From Thalassolituus sp006212115 (lineage in GTDB: Bacteria; Pseudomonadota; Gammaproteobacteria; Pseudomonadales; Oceanobacteraceae), in assembly GCF_040372045.1 (NCBI RefSeq), contig NZ_BAABWH010000002.1: a stretch of 64,000 nucleotides of DNA. One strand, 5' to 3'. How positions within the stretch are numbered: position 1 is the first letter of the stretch; each line of letters starts with the position of its first letter. The notes under the pieces are model-generated. The model had not been told where the DNA came from and did no database searches. It worked only from the letters and a program-made list of their open reading frames with translations. The position numbers were made by a program, and so were the translations under genes. This document shows, one piece after another, positions 8,383-18,001 of this stretch.

Positions 8383-9071
8383 AACAGTTCCATGCCGTCA
8401 AAAATCAGGTTGGGATAATATCCAGTCTCCGTGTGTTCGGCCAGCACCCGGCCGTCACCTCCGGTGATGAATAATTCGTACTGGGGGTATTGCTTACCGA
8501 CGGATTCAATAAACGCCAGCTGCTGTCGCAGAATGCCCGCGCTCACACAAGCTCGCGTATGGGTGCCCGGATACATGTTCCCGGAGTCCGCCTCGTCGAG
8601 ATATTGTTCAACTCTGTCGGTTCCACCAAACAATGCTCCGGCAGACATTTGCTGCCCCGGTACGATGTAGCCGCCTATATGTTGGTTGTGCTCATTCAGA
8701 AGGTCGATGGTCAGTGCAGTACCCGCATCAACCACCAGCACCGGGTTCTTGCTATGTACGCGCGCTCCCAGCATCGCCAACCACCGATCCACTCCAAGGC
8801 GCTGAGGGTCCGGATAGCAGTGATGAAATCCTTCAAATCCGACGTCTGGCTCTGAGAGCCACTTCAGACTTACTCCGTATTTTTGCTGGAACAACGCACG
8901 CAGTTCATCGTTCGTACTGACGCTGGCAACCACAACATGCTCAATATCGTCAGGCCATTGATAGTGCGGGACTTCTGATTTAAGCAACGTGCCAGACTGA
9001 GATTCCTTGTCCTGAATGATGTGCTTCCATTTCAGGCGGGTATTGCCGATATCAATTAGCAGGACGGACAC
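8370..9071 (-). CDS. coaX: Type III pantothenate kinase
   Basis: A 233-residue kinase that phosphorylates pantothenate in the first step of coenzyme A synthesis. The ASKHA-fold phosphate-binding motif DIGNTRLKW is at residues 6-14. The central GVDRWLAMLGAR and DAGTALTIDLL motifs and GGYIVPG mark the type III family, and ITGGDG is near the end. Overlaps on both sides (20 bp with birA, 13 bp with the SPOR gene) show tight co-translation. Length fits the family. Confidence 0.95.
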   Translation of the reverse strand: MSVLLIDIGNTRLKWKHIIQDKESQSGTLLKSEVPHYQWPDDIEHVVVASVSTNDELRALFQQKYGVSLKWLSEPDVGFEGFHHCYPDPQRLGVDRWLAMLGARVHSKNPVLVVDAGTALTIDLLNEHNQHIGGYIVPGQQMSAGALFGGTDRVEQYLDEADSGNMYPGTHTRACVSAGILRQQLAFIESVGKQYPQYELFITGGDGRVLAEHTETGYYPNLIFDGMELLCAG

Positions 9072-10008
9072 TGAGCTCTCCTGCCGTAATAATTTCCATA
9101 CCGCGGTCGGTACGCAACATGAGTTCGCCTTTTCTGTTTACGCCTTTCACAATGCCTTCGACATCCCGAATTGGTGAGCTGATCACGACGTCTTTATTAT
9201 GGTAAATATCTCGCTCAGACCAGTATTTCTGCCATGGGGCGAAACCCTCCTTCTGAAAGGTATCCACCATGGACAGCAGCTCGTCCAGCAGGGTTCCGGC
9301 GACCTGATTACGTGACAGTCCCGAACGCAAACTACTGAGATCCACCCAAGGTTGATCAATTTCCTGCGCTTCGCCTTCGCTCATGGACAAATTGAGACCG
9401 ACACCGATCACAACCTGACAGTGGCTGTTGTACTCACCCGTCACCTCCAGAAGGATTCCCGCAAGCTTACGACCGTCTGCGTAAATATCGTTGGGCCATT
9501 TTAATCCGACACCATCAATCCCAAGCCGGCCCATCGCCTTCTCAACCGCAATACCTACCGCAAGGCTTAAACCTTCCAGCGCCGACATCCCCCCAGAAAA
9601 AGACACCAATAGAGAAAGATAAATGTTACGACCAAAGGGCGATATCCATTGCCGCCCACGTCGACCACGCCCACGGCTCTGCTTTTCTGCAAACACCGCG
9701 TAACGCTTACCCATATGGTCAGAAGCGCGCTCAAACAGATAGGTATTGGTTGAGTCGACGTCCAACAGGAGTTCCAGGCAATCCAGCCGCTGAGAAACGG
9801 TAGACATGATGGCAGGTTGATCAAGTAATTCGATAGGATCGTGCAGGCGGTAACCTTTGCCCTTCACTGACGAATATGGAATGTCTAATTCATCCAGTTT
9901 CTTCAGTTGTTTCCAGACGGCAGCGCGACTGACACCCAATGCTTCTCCTAGCGCCTCACCGGAGTGAAATTGCCCATCCGATAAGTGCGTCAGTAGTTTT
10001 CTCAGCAT
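9052..10008 (-). CDS. birA: Bifunctional biotin-protein ligase / biotin operon repressor
   Basis: A protein of 318 residues. The N-terminal winged-helix DNA-binding domain (about 1-60, with SGEALGEALGVSRAAVWKQL) is followed by the ligase domain. The biotinyl-AMP loop GRGRRGRQW is near residue 114, KWPNDIYADGRKLAGIL near 170, and a C-terminal SH3-like domain ends the protein. It attaches biotin to carboxylase carrier proteins and, through the HTH domain, represses biotin genes. It is the first gene of birA-coaX-SPOR and is divergent from the gene at 10132. Confidence 0.96.
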   Translation of the reverse strand: MLRKLLTHLSDGQFHSGEALGEALGVSRAAVWKQLKKLDELDIPYSSVKGKGYRLHDPIELLDQPAIMSTVSQRLDCLELLLDVDSTNTYLFERASDHMGKRYAVFAEKQSRGRGRRGRQWISPFGRNIYLSLLVSFSGGMSALEGLSLAVGIAVEKAMGRLGIDGVGLKWPNDIYADGRKLAGILLEVTGEYNSHCQVVIGVGLNLSMSEGEAQEIDQPWVDLSSLRSGLSRNQVAGTLLDELLSMVDTFQKEGFAPWQKYWSERDIYHNKDVVISSPIRDVEGIVKGVNRKGELMLRTDRGMEIITAGELSVRPAN

Positions 10009-10131
10009 AATTCGTTACCTTTTGTGACGCAGTCACTATATCAGAGTGGAAAACTGGGTGACTAACCTTTCCAAAGGCTCCAGACTTATCCTTTCGGGCT
10101 ATTCTGAATATCACCATCATCAGAGGTTGGC

Positions 10132-11118
10132 ATGTCTGATCACAACACTACCGAGCAAGCTACGCCGCAACTTACGGCAAAAATGCGATTAAGATTGCGC
10201 CGGGCACTGTCAGACAAAGTGCAAATTCTCCTATTTATTTTCTGTGTCACGCTAATCAATGCCGCGTACGCGGACACATATTTAGTGCAGCTTCCGCGCG
10301 ATAATTCAGCCATTGCCCAAAGCTATTACCATGACCTCCTTGCCGAGTTTGTTAACGATGAGAATGAGATTAAAACCATCGAGAGGCCGGTTACTCAAGG
10401 CAGGAGCCTGCAGTTACTCGACAGTGGTGAATTGACCGTCGCATGGAGCGGAACCAGTATCATCAGGGAAAAAGAGTTTCGACCAATCAGAGTGCCAATG
10501 TACCTTGGTCTTCTGGGGGTTCGCGTCCCTGTTATCCGGAAAAATGACGTCGCCCGCTTCCGGAGTATTACCGACGAGCAAACACTACAGGACATGGTTG
10601 CCTGTCAGGGAGACCAGTGGCCCGATTCCGACATACTGGAGCACAATCAATATCGGGTAGAGCGCGTCGCTTTATACGAGAGCATGTTTAAGATGCTACA
10701 AGCTGGTCGCTGCGATTACTTTCCGAGATCCATCATTGAAGTTCATGGGGAGTTATCCGACCCGAGTCGATCCGACCTCATGGCCTATGAAGGGCTGCTG
10801 CTGTCGTACCCATTTCCGATGTACTACTTTATGTCCTATCAGCAGGAAGCCAAAGCAAGCGATCTCGAACAAAAACTGTATGAATATGCAACGAGTGGAA
10901 AGCTGCTTACTTTTATGAAGACACACCCAACGTCACGAGAAACGTTTCCGCTAACACGCTTTAAAGATTCGACGATCTTCTATCTACACAACCCTGACCT
11001 ACCCACCGATACGCCGATAAGCGATACCGCCCTATGGTTAATGCCCGGACAGGCAACCAACGAGGAACTCCAGGCGCAGCAGTTGTTTATGTCGCCAAAG
11101 GTGATCTCTGTACCCTAG
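10132..11118 (+). CDS. Periplasmic solute-binding-like protein of unknown ligand
   Basis: A 328-residue protein. It has an N-terminal hydrophilic stretch, a hydrophobic segment at about 31-48 ending AAYAD (a long signal peptide), then a two-lobed pattern resembling family 3 solute-binding proteins: ERPVTQGRSLQLLDSGELTVAWSG, then a Tyr/Arg-rich middle (YESMFKMLQAGRCDYFPRS). Such stand-alone proteins without transporter genes are common in marine gammaproteobacteria and are often sensory or orphan. No ABC permease genes are adjacent. The start could lie further in, nearer MRLRLRR, which would shorten the N-region. Confidence 0.55.
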   Translation: MSDHNTTEQATPQLTAKMRLRLRRALSDKVQILLFIFCVTLINAAYADTYLVQLPRDNSAIAQSYYHDLLAEFVNDENEIKTIERPVTQGRSLQLLDSGELTVAWSGTSIIREKEFRPIRVPMYLGLLGVRVPVIRKNDVARFRSITDEQTLQDMVACQGDQWPDSDILEHNQYRVERVALYESMFKMLQAGRCDYFPRSIIEVHGELSDPSRSDLMAYEGLLLSYPFPMYYFMSYQQEAKASDLEQKLYEYATSGKLLTFMKTHPTSRETFPLTRFKDSTIFYLHNPDLPTDTPISDTALWLMPGQATNEELQAQQLFMSPKVISVP

Positions 11119-11139
11119 GACAGACCGAGGCTATCGCCC

Positions 11140-12270
11140 TTAACGATCGATGTGTTTAAGACGATAGTTGAAATGATTTTCGATAGCACGATGCACTTCC
11201 CTGGTTTCCGGTACGTGCTCGGTGTGTACCAATATCAGCAGTGACTGTGCGTGCACATGATGGTCTCCGTCCGGGTGTGCGACCACTTCACCATCCCGTG
11301 TAATGTAGGCTAAAGGCGTACCCACATTCGCCTGCACAACAGAGTTAACAACATCCGCCCAACGTTCGCCCTCCAACCAAACCGGATAGCGCACAGTATG
11401 GTCATTAGCGTGAGTAAACATATCTTCAATAACCACTTCTGAGCCCGGCGCCGTCATCGAGCGCACCATTAACTCAGGGTACGATCGGATAGGCCTCAGA
11501 ATTGAGCGAATATTCAGATTACGCATCCGTTCCCGATTGTTGTCATCCACGACTTCTACGATGGCCTTACTTGCGAGGGAGGACTCCCACAAACGATGCA
11601 CAACATCGAAGGTGTAACTGTCGCTATCTGCGGAGTACTCATCCCGCGCCAACACAATAATATGCTTAGCCCGATCGGCATTCGCTCGCTGCAGATCCTC
11701 CGGACGACTGGCGAGCCCGGTAACGTGAACCACACCCAACTCTCTGAGGCTGTCCGGTAGACCTTCCCGAAAATCTTCACTCAGCAGCATGATGGGTACC
11801 TCAACGTACTCTCTGCTTTCGCGGATCTGAGTCACCATGCGCACGAAATATTCTTCTCGATTATACTTTGGGGTGTTTACGATCAGGATGTGCTCGGCCA
11901 TGTTCCAGTTCCAGTGTCCACTTCGGATTCTCTCGCGACGGGCGATGCGAAAATCAACGTAGTCGCTGATGAGCAGTGTCATCAGCGTTATACCAATACC
12001 AAAGATAAGCAGAATCGTCGCCAGCTGCCCCGGCACCGTCTGCGCGGATAAATCGCCATAACCCACCGTTGTGAGCGTAGTCAGCGTAAGCCAGAAAGCT
12101 TGCCAGGGCGTCATATCCTCAAGCCATACCATGGCCGCAATGTGCAGAACGACAAAGCCGAGAAGAATAAGCGCTATTTTCCGGACACTCCGCCCGATCT
12201 GCCGATCAGTCATATAGATCGCGTGGCGAGTGCGTTTCTGATGGCGGACGAAGCGTGTCAGTTTATTCAT
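11140..12270 (-). CDS. Two-helix potassium channel with RCK (TrkA-N-like) domain
   Basis: A protein of 376 residues from the ATG at 12270; a GTG eight codons upstream is the alternative. Helix 1 is about residues 30-50, followed by a pore loop with selectivity filter TLTTVGYGDLS, and helix 2 (ILLIFGIGITLMTLLIS). The cytoplasmic part begins HILIVNTPKYN, and continues with HVTGLASRPEDLQRANADRAKHIIVL, typical of an RCK nucleotide-binding domain that gates the channel. Cells use such channels for K+ homeostasis, which fits an organism making ectoine. It is convergent with the gene ending at 11118 and divergent from the PfkB kinase. Confidence 0.88.
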   Translation of the reverse strand: MNKLTRFVRHQKRTRHAIYMTDRQIGRSVRKIALILLGFVVLHIAAMVWLEDMTPWQAFWLTLTTLTTVGYGDLSAQTVPGQLATILLIFGIGITLMTLLISDYVDFRIARRERIRSGHWNWNMAEHILIVNTPKYNREEYFVRMVTQIRESREYVEVPIMLLSEDFREGLPDSLRELGVVHVTGLASRPEDLQRANADRAKHIIVLARDEYSADSDSYTFDVVHRLWESSLASKAIVEVVDDNNRERMRNLNIRSILRPIRSYPELMVRSMTAPGSEVVIEDMFTHANDHTVRYPVWLEGERWADVVNSVVQANVGTPLAYITRDGEVVAHPDGDHHVHAQSLLILVHTEHVPETREVHRAIENHFNYRLKHIDR

Positions 12271-12389
12271 ATCCGCATCATAGCCCTTCCCCACCGATAC
12301 GGCATCCTTAACCTGTGTACCTGATACTCCACTGGCTTTCGGTTACACTCAACAGCATCCTAATTACCGCTGACAAAAACGGACACTTC

Positions 12390-13379
12390 ATGAGCTATCA
12401 CATCTACGGCATTGGTAACGCACTGGTCGATAAAGAATTCGAAGTCGATGACGCGTTTTTCGCAGACACAGGCATCGAAAAAGGCATGATGACACTGATC
12501 GAAGAGGATCAACTGGCATCTATGCTGGAAACCCTGACAAACCGCTATGGACTAAAGAAGCGGGCTTGCGGTGGCAGTGCTGCTAACACAGTGATCGGAG
12601 CGAGCCACTTCGGCGCAAAGACCTTCTATACCTGCAACGTCGCCAATGACGAGGCCGGCGATTTCTACATGGCAGACATGAAAGCAGCGGGCGTCGACAC
12701 CAACCTCGGCGACGATCGCGATACGGGCGTAACCGGTAAGTGTCTGGTGATGGTCACGCCTGATGCCGAGCGCACCATGAACACCTATCTCGGTATCACC
12801 AGCGAGCTGCATTCTGACCATATCAATGCGGACGCACTGGCGAAATCAGAGTATGCCTATATCGAAGGTTACCTGGTGACATCCGAGCCAAGCCGAGCCG
12901 CTGCGATTCAGGTTCGCGAACTGGCGCGCAAGCACAACGTCAAAGTAGCCATGACCTTCTCAGACCCTGCCATGGTGCAGTTCTTCAAAGATGGCATTAA
13001 TGAAATGATCGGCGATGGCGTGGATTTATTATTCTGCAACGAGCAGGAAGCGAAGTTGTTCGCTGACTCCGACGACCTCGACACGGCAATTGAAGCCATT
13101 AAACGCATCGCCAAGACCTTTGCTATCACTCTGGGAGCCGAGGGCGCACTGGCATGGGATGGTCAGACGCTAAACAAAATCGCCCCCAATGAAGTTACTG
13201 CACTCGACAGCAATGGCGCTGGCGACATGTTTGCCGGCGCTTTTCTGTATGCCATTACCCAAGGTCATGACTTCCCCGCCGCAGGCCGCCTGGCCAGCCT
13301 CGCGTCTGCCACAGTAGTAAGTCAATTTGGGCCACGCCTCGAAGCAGAACAACACGAGCCGCTGAAAAGCGTTCTTTAA
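12390..13379 (+). CDS. PfkB-family sugar/nucleoside kinase (adenosine kinase-like)
   Basis: A ribokinase-fold kinase of 329 residues. The ATG at 12390 was chosen because MSYHIYGIGNALVD is the family N-terminus; the longer upstream reading is not conserved in character. It has the GGSAANT motif near residue 61 and the C-terminal DSNGAGDMFAGAFLYA with catalytic Asp near 275. Pseudomonas and relatives have a close homologue annotated adenosine kinase, but the substrate cannot be read from sequence. It is monocistronic. Confidence 0.85.
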   Translation: MSYHIYGIGNALVDKEFEVDDAFFADTGIEKGMMTLIEEDQLASMLETLTNRYGLKKRACGGSAANTVIGASHFGAKTFYTCNVANDEAGDFYMADMKAAGVDTNLGDDRDTGVTGKCLVMVTPDAERTMNTYLGITSELHSDHINADALAKSEYAYIEGYLVTSEPSRAAAIQVRELARKHNVKVAMTFSDPAMVQFFKDGINEMIGDGVDLLFCNEQEAKLFADSDDLDTAIEAIKRIAKTFAITLGAEGALAWDGQTLNKIAPNEVTALDSNGAGDMFAGAFLYAITQGHDFPAAGRLASLASATVVSQFGPRLEAEQHEPLKSVL

Positions 13380-13402
13380 TATTTTGTAACAATGTATCTC
13401 TC

Positions 13403-13424
13403 CGCGCCCGTATTCATGGGCGCG
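13403..13424 (+). terminator. Hairpin after the PfkB kinase, possible weak terminator
   Basis: CGCGCCC pairs with GGGCGCG around an eight-base loop about 25 bp after the stop codon. There is no T run after it, so it is at best a weak or factor-assisted terminator. The 13425-13606 stretch that follows is AT-rich and presumably holds the promoter of the lipoprotein unit. Confidence 0.35.
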
Positions 13425-13606
13425 ACGCTCAGAAAGTAATCGCTTTTCTGTCCTACAGCGTGACTTTTGTCATTTTTCAGAAAATCAAAGTGTCGTATTA
13501 GGACATTTTTGTTTACTTGTGCATCTTTTCGAGATAGTTTCTCAATGACTGTAAATGTATGACAAGAGGCGTCATTCAGGCGACGGCTGTCAAAGGGAAT
13601 CTCATT

Positions 13607-16024
13607 ATGAATTACGAAAAAATACCATTTACGGCCAGTTTACTGGCCATGGCCATCACTCTTACCGCGTGTGGTGGAGGAAGCTCCTCCAACAATAACC
13701 AAGAAGAAACTCCGGAAACTCCTCAAGCGCCAGTAGTCGATGAGACTCCTAATCAGCAAGAGCCTGAACCTGAGCCAGAACCACTCCCAACGTACAGTCT
13801 GAATATGGACGGTGGTGATGGTGCAGAAGGTGGTCGTGGCGGCAACGTTTATCTGTACCGCCGAGGCACTGGTGGTGCAATTCGTGTCTCTTCCGAAGCG
13901 ACCCTGGACCCAGCTACCGCGGCAGATGTCAGCATTCCAGAAGTGACTGTAGACACTGGATCAAATCCTCTTGTTGTCACTGGTGACCTGACGATCGATA
14001 TAGACAACACCGCGCCTGCCGTTGGGCAAGTGTATTTCTACGACGGTTCACTTTACATCTACGACGGTGCAATGACCGACGCTGAAGTACCTGAGCCAGA
14101 ACTTGGTACAGAAGCCACTGTAGTAACCGGGATCAGCATCGCCGAAGACGCAACCCTGACTTTCTCAAGTAGCACAAACAGCACTCTGTCAGTTGACTTT
14201 GACGATGACGTCATCAACAGCGGCACCATCACAACAATCAACACTGAAAGCGACACAACGCTGCAGCTCACCATCGGTGCTCGCGTATATGAAGGTTCTG
14301 GTGATGTTGTTCAACCGGGCAGTCCTTTCTTTCTCTTTGCTGATCTGATCATCAATAACGGAACAGTCACCACCAAAGGGGATGCAGAGACTGGCGCTGA
14401 GGGCGGTAGCGGTTACATCCGCCTGCTCGGTGGCGCAGTCGCCAACCATGGTAGTCTGATTGCCGAAGGTTTTGACAATGCAACCGGAACAGCTGGCTAC
14501 GGCTCATCAGTTGAACTATCTGGTTTTGTTGTAGTAAACAGCGGCAGCATTGACGCAAGTTCTGGTGTAGGTGCGAACGAAGGTACGATCGGCGGTGGTT
14601 ACGTCAGCCTTCAAGGTTCGTTCGCCATCGCCAACACTGGTAGCATTGATGTATCTGGCGAGGACGGTGTTGCTGATGCAGATTCATACGGTGGCGCAGG
14701 TGGTTACATTGGTATCTTCCTCTCCCCTGTGAGCGTTGAACTGGCTACATCTGAGATTGAAGATGAAGAGCTGAACGAGATCTCGCAAGAGCTGATCGAG
14801 CTGTACGGTGACGATGTTGCACCATTTATTCTCAATACTGGCTCTCTTAACGCTGAAGGTGGAGCGGGTGCTGGAACTGGCGACGGCGGTGAAGGCGGCA
14901 GCGTCGGCTTTACTATCGAAGAGAATGGCGGCTACTACGGACCGCGCATTGCTATCGAAGAAGTCTCTGAAGAAGAAGAAATCGAACCTGCACCACCAGC
15001 GCTCGTTGAGATTACTGGTCAAGTAAGCCTCGATGGCGGCTCTGCAGGCGTTGATGGATACAGCGGAGCTTCGGGCGGCAGTATCTACGTCTATCAGAAT
15101 GCACATATCGAATCGACTAACGACTTACACATAAGCGGTATCACCGAGTTCAACATGAGCGGTGGTAATGGTACGACAAATGAAGGTGGCGAAGGTGGTT
15201 ACCTCAATGTTGACACTAACGCTTATTTTTATAGCGAAGAAGAGCTGGAAGACGATCAGACTCTCGACGGTCCAAGTGTTGTGTTCAATACAAACATCAA
15301 CGCGAATGGCGGTAATGTAACTGCCAGCGAAGGTGGTGAAGGCAGTTATATTGACGCAGCAACCGGCGGTTACGTCGAAATTGACGCTTACAGCGGAACC
15401 GAAATTGGTGGTGAAGTTGATTTCAACTCTGCAGTTGAAATCAATTCCGGAAGCGTGGCTGGTAGTGCCAGCGACGTGTACGTTGAATATACCTACTTCG
15501 AAGTTGAAGCGACTAACGATGTAATGGTAGCGGGCTCAATAAATGGCCGCGGTAGCGACGTCACGATCACTCCAGCGGCTGAAAGCTCTGATTCCTACAT
15601 CGGTGGCGAAGGCGCATACATCTACCTGGAGTCTGAGCAGGGCGATGTCTCTCTATCTGCTGATATCGATGTATCGGGCGGTAATTCACCTACCGATGGT
15701 GGCGAAGGCGGCAGTATCTATATAGAGGCGGCTGATGGTTTAGTTGCTATCACTGGCAGCGTAACCTCAAATGGTGGTGATGCCGAGATTGCGATCGAAG
15801 ATTCTGTCGGCGGTAACTCCGGTGAGATTTATCTCAACTCATATCTGGCGTTCGACACTCCAAACCTCTACACAATTCCGACTTCGTTCAGTCTGAATGG
15901 CGGAGCTGGCGCAGAGGCGGGCGAATCAAGAGCTATCTACGGATGGAATAGCGACCTTGAAGTCGACGAATGTCTGGGCGGCGTTTGCCCAGAGGAAGAA
16001 CCAGAGGAAGTAATTGCTGACTAA
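13607..16024 (+). CDS. Acidic Gly-rich repeat lipoprotein, beta-solenoid-like
   Basis: A protein of 805 residues from the ATG at 13607, which has an AAGGGA site; an in-frame start at 13559 is less likely. The signal peptide ends in lipobox LTAC with Cys22, then a Gly/Ser/Asn linker and a Pro-Glu run (45-62). The body holds two interleaved repeat types: Gly-rich units such as GGDGAEGGRGGNVYLY (69-84) and later EGGEGG-x-(I/L)-Y forms near residues 418, 477, 519, 568, 666, 691 and 723; and N-x-G-(S/T)-(I/L)-x-(A/V) units typical of parallel beta-helix surface proteins. It is rich in Asp/Glu with few Lys/Arg. A Cys pair (CLGGVC) and an acidic tail end it. It leads a four-gene unit; function unknown, perhaps a surface-exposed structural or adhesive protein. 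Confidence 0.8.
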   Translation: MNYEKIPFTASLLAMAITLTACGGGSSSNNNQEETPETPQAPVVDETPNQQEPEPEPEPLPTYSLNMDGGDGAEGGRGGNVYLYRRGTGGAIRVSSEATLDPATAADVSIPEVTVDTGSNPLVVTGDLTIDIDNTAPAVGQVYFYDGSLYIYDGAMTDAEVPEPELGTEATVVTGISIAEDATLTFSSSTNSTLSVDFDDDVINSGTITTINTESDTTLQLTIGARVYEGSGDVVQPGSPFFLFADLIINNGTVTTKGDAETGAEGGSGYIRLLGGAVANHGSLIAEGFDNATGTAGYGSSVELSGFVVVNSGSIDASSGVGANEGTIGGGYVSLQGSFAIANTGSIDVSGEDGVADADSYGGAGGYIGIFLSPVSVELATSEIEDEELNEISQELIELYGDDVAPFILNTGSLNAEGGAGAGTGDGGEGGSVGFTIEENGGYYGPRIAIEEVSEEEEIEPAPPALVEITGQVSLDGGSAGVDGYSGASGGSIYVYQNAHIESTNDLHISGITEFNMSGGNGTTNEGGEGGYLNVDTNAYFYSEEELEDDQTLDGPSVVFNTNINANGGNVTASEGGEGSYIDAATGGYVEIDAYSGTEIGGEVDFNSAVEINSGSVAGSASDVYVEYTYFEVEATNDVMVAGSINGRGSDVTITPAAESSDSYIGGEGAYIYLESEQGDVSLSADIDVSGGNSPTDGGEGGSIYIEAADGLVAITGSVTSNGGDAEIAIEDSVGGNSGEIYLNSYLAFDTPNLYTIPTSFSLNGGAGAEAGESRAIYGWNSDLEVDECLGGVCPEEEPEEVIAD

Positions 16025-16047
16025 TCATCAGAACTACCACTGCGATT

Positions 16048-16074
16048 AAGGGGAAGTTATGCTTCCCCTTTTTT
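16048..16074 (+). terminator. Intrinsic terminator / attenuator inside the lipoprotein unit
   Basis: AAGGGGAAG pairs perfectly with CTTCCCCTT around loop TTATG, followed directly by TTTT. It lies between the lipoprotein stop (16024) and the start of the next gene (16092), which has its own AGGAG site. I infer partial termination, giving much lipoprotein mRNA and less of the three downstream genes. Confidence 0.85.
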
Positions 16075-16091
16075 GTGCCAGGAGAAATATT

Positions 16092-16688
16092 ATGAAACAG
16101 TTTGCTCTATTGGTCGTATTACTCTGCGTGGTGCACAGTTACCAAGCTATTGCCAATAATCAGGCCGAGGATGTCTCTGCGATTAAGTTCCTGAAAACAG
16201 TCGCCGAGAACACAGGGCTCAATGTAAATTACGACCCGGCCATTTATAAAGAAAGACTTTCCCAGCCGGGCGAAATGAATCAGGAACAGGCCCTACGCTT
16301 CCTCTCTAAGCGTTTTAACGTTATCTCGCATTACGAAAACGGCGAGCTCCACACCATTGATATATTACCCACAGGGAAAGCTGACAGGTCAGGGTTGAAG
16401 CCAATCAATATGAGCTCCAGTTCAGACAATGTTTCGACCGGACGATATTCGCACCCTAATTGGGATTCACTCTCTGCGAAAGAAAAAGCAGCCCTGATAA
16501 AACAAGCATCAGACACTCGCCGCGAAAATATGATTCAGCGCGCTAAGGCACAGGGAAACGAGCTACAAAAACCCGTCGTGGATCACCTGCGCAATATGAA
16601 AGCGAATAATCCGGAGCGCTACAATAAAGTAAAACATCGTTACGGCGCAGAGATCCTGCTTCAGGTAGAAAACGCCCCAGAGGACTGA
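16092..16688 (+). CDS. Small periplasmic protein with STN-like domain
   Basis: A protein of 198 residues from the ATG at 16092 (AGGAG eight bases upstream). A Sec signal peptide ends near AIAN (about residue 21). Residues 30-90 (DVSAIKFLKTVAENTGLNVNYDP, then QALRFLSKRFNVISHYENGELHTIDI) resemble the short secretin/TonB N-terminal (STN) or secretin N0-like fold that binds partner proteins or peptides. The C-terminal half is a charged, probably helical segment with no recognised family. It is followed after three bases by the adenylate-forming enzyme. Function unknown; it could handle the lipoprotein encoded upstream. Confidence 0.55.
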   Translation: MKQFALLVVLLCVVHSYQAIANNQAEDVSAIKFLKTVAENTGLNVNYDPAIYKERLSQPGEMNQEQALRFLSKRFNVISHYENGELHTIDILPTGKADRSGLKPINMSSSSDNVSTGRYSHPNWDSLSAKEKAALIKQASDTRRENMIQRAKAQGNELQKPVVDHLRNMKANNPERYNKVKHRYGAEILLQVENAPED

Positions 16689-16691
16689 GCC

Positions 16692-17999
16692 ATGATTCCT
16701 ATTCCGGAGGGCAACACGACCCTAGCACTGGCTATGCAATATCGCCTGCAACAAACACAGGCGATTAATGCGGCAGCGGCAAATCAATTACGTGAACAAT
16801 CACTCCAGGCGCTACTTAAACATGCTCTGAGTACAGTCCCTTACTACCGTGACCACCCTGCGATTAAAGCAATGGGCAACCAGATAAACTGGAACAACTT
16901 CCCGGTTCTGACCCGCTCGGTACTTCAGGCCAATGAGAGTCAGCTTCGGAGTACCGCCCCCCCCAAGAGTCATGGGAAAATCATCGAATTCCGTAGCTCC
17001 GGCTCAACGGGGCGGCCCGTTCATACCTTAAGCTCAGAATATGCCCAAGTGTATTGGCGAGCCATGACTGTCCGGGATCATATCTGGGCAAGGCGCGACT
17101 TCTCGAAAAAGATCGCGATCATCAAGTTCTTACCCACTGGCCAATCCATGTATCCGGGCGTCAACTCCAAGACATGGGGTCCTTCTGCAACTTCGTTAGG
17201 GTATCAGGGGCCGTCAGTCATGCTAAACAGTTCCGAATCGACGGCCACACAATACCGCTGGTTGACAGAGCAACAACCTGACTACCTGCTGACCTACCCA
17301 AGTGCATTACTTGAGTTGGCTCAAATCCAACTGAAAGAAAAGAAACTCAATCGCCTGAAAAGTATCTCCACCCTTGGCGAGAATCTGTCAGATGACACCC
17401 GAAAAATCGTGGAAACAGCCTTCGGCTGCCGCATACATGATATGTATAGCTCTCAAGAGATCGGTTACATCGCGCTTCAGTGCCCAAAGCACGATCACTA
17501 TCACATCCAACAAGAGAGCTGCATGGTTGAGATATTGGATGAAAACGACCAGCCATGCCCTGCGGGCAAAATGGGGCGCGTGGTCGTGACCAGCCTACAA
17601 AACTACATCATGCCGCTTATCCGCTATGAAATCGGTGACTACGCCGTTCCGGGCGAAGGCTGCGACTGTGGTATTACCTTACCTGTTATTAAACATATCG
17701 CGGGTCGAACGCGTAACCTGCTGACCTACCCTGACGGTCGCAAAACCTGGCCTTCTTACAACCCAATGGCATTGATGGAGATATTTCCGTTAGCGCGTTT
17801 TCAGCTTGAACAAACTGCGATCAATGACATTACTTTCCGAGTGATGACTGAAGCAGAAATTTCATCAGACGCTGAACAACAAGCCATTAAGATAATTCAG
17901 GATGCCATGCGGCACCCGTTTAATATCACGGTAGAAAAAGCGGATGATCTGCCACGCTCGGCCGGTGGTAAATACGAAGAGTTTAAATCGGTACTGTAA
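16692..17999 (+). CDS. PaaK/CapK-like adenylate-forming enzyme
   Basis: A protein of 435 residues of the phenylacetate-CoA ligase / CapK branch of adenylate-forming enzymes. The ATP-binding P-loop RSSGSTGRPV is at 101-110. YPSALLELAQ and the acidic motif MYSSQEIGYIALQCP (about 254) follow, then RYEIGDYA and GRTRNLL, and the C-terminal catalytic Lys lies in SAGGKYEEF (Lys427). These enzymes activate a carboxylate as acyl-AMP; here the acid and acceptor are unknown. There is no signal peptide, so it acts in the cytoplasm. It lies three bases after the STN-like gene and two bases before the methyltransferase. Confidence 0.8.
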   Translation: MIPIPEGNTTLALAMQYRLQQTQAINAAAANQLREQSLQALLKHALSTVPYYRDHPAIKAMGNQINWNNFPVLTRSVLQANESQLRSTAPPKSHGKIIEFRSSGSTGRPVHTLSSEYAQVYWRAMTVRDHIWARRDFSKKIAIIKFLPTGQSMYPGVNSKTWGPSATSLGYQGPSVMLNSSESTATQYRWLTEQQPDYLLTYPSALLELAQIQLKEKKLNRLKSISTLGENLSDDTRKIVETAFGCRIHDMYSSQEIGYIALQCPKHDHYHIQQESCMVEILDENDQPCPAGKMGRVVVTSLQNYIMPLIRYEIGDYAVPGEGCDCGITLPVIKHIAGRTRNLLTYPDGRKTWPSYNPMALMEIFPLARFQLEQTAINDITFRVMTEAEISSDAEQQAIKIIQDAMRHPFNITVEKADDLPRSAGGKYEEFKSVL

Positions 18000-18001
18000 C
18001 T

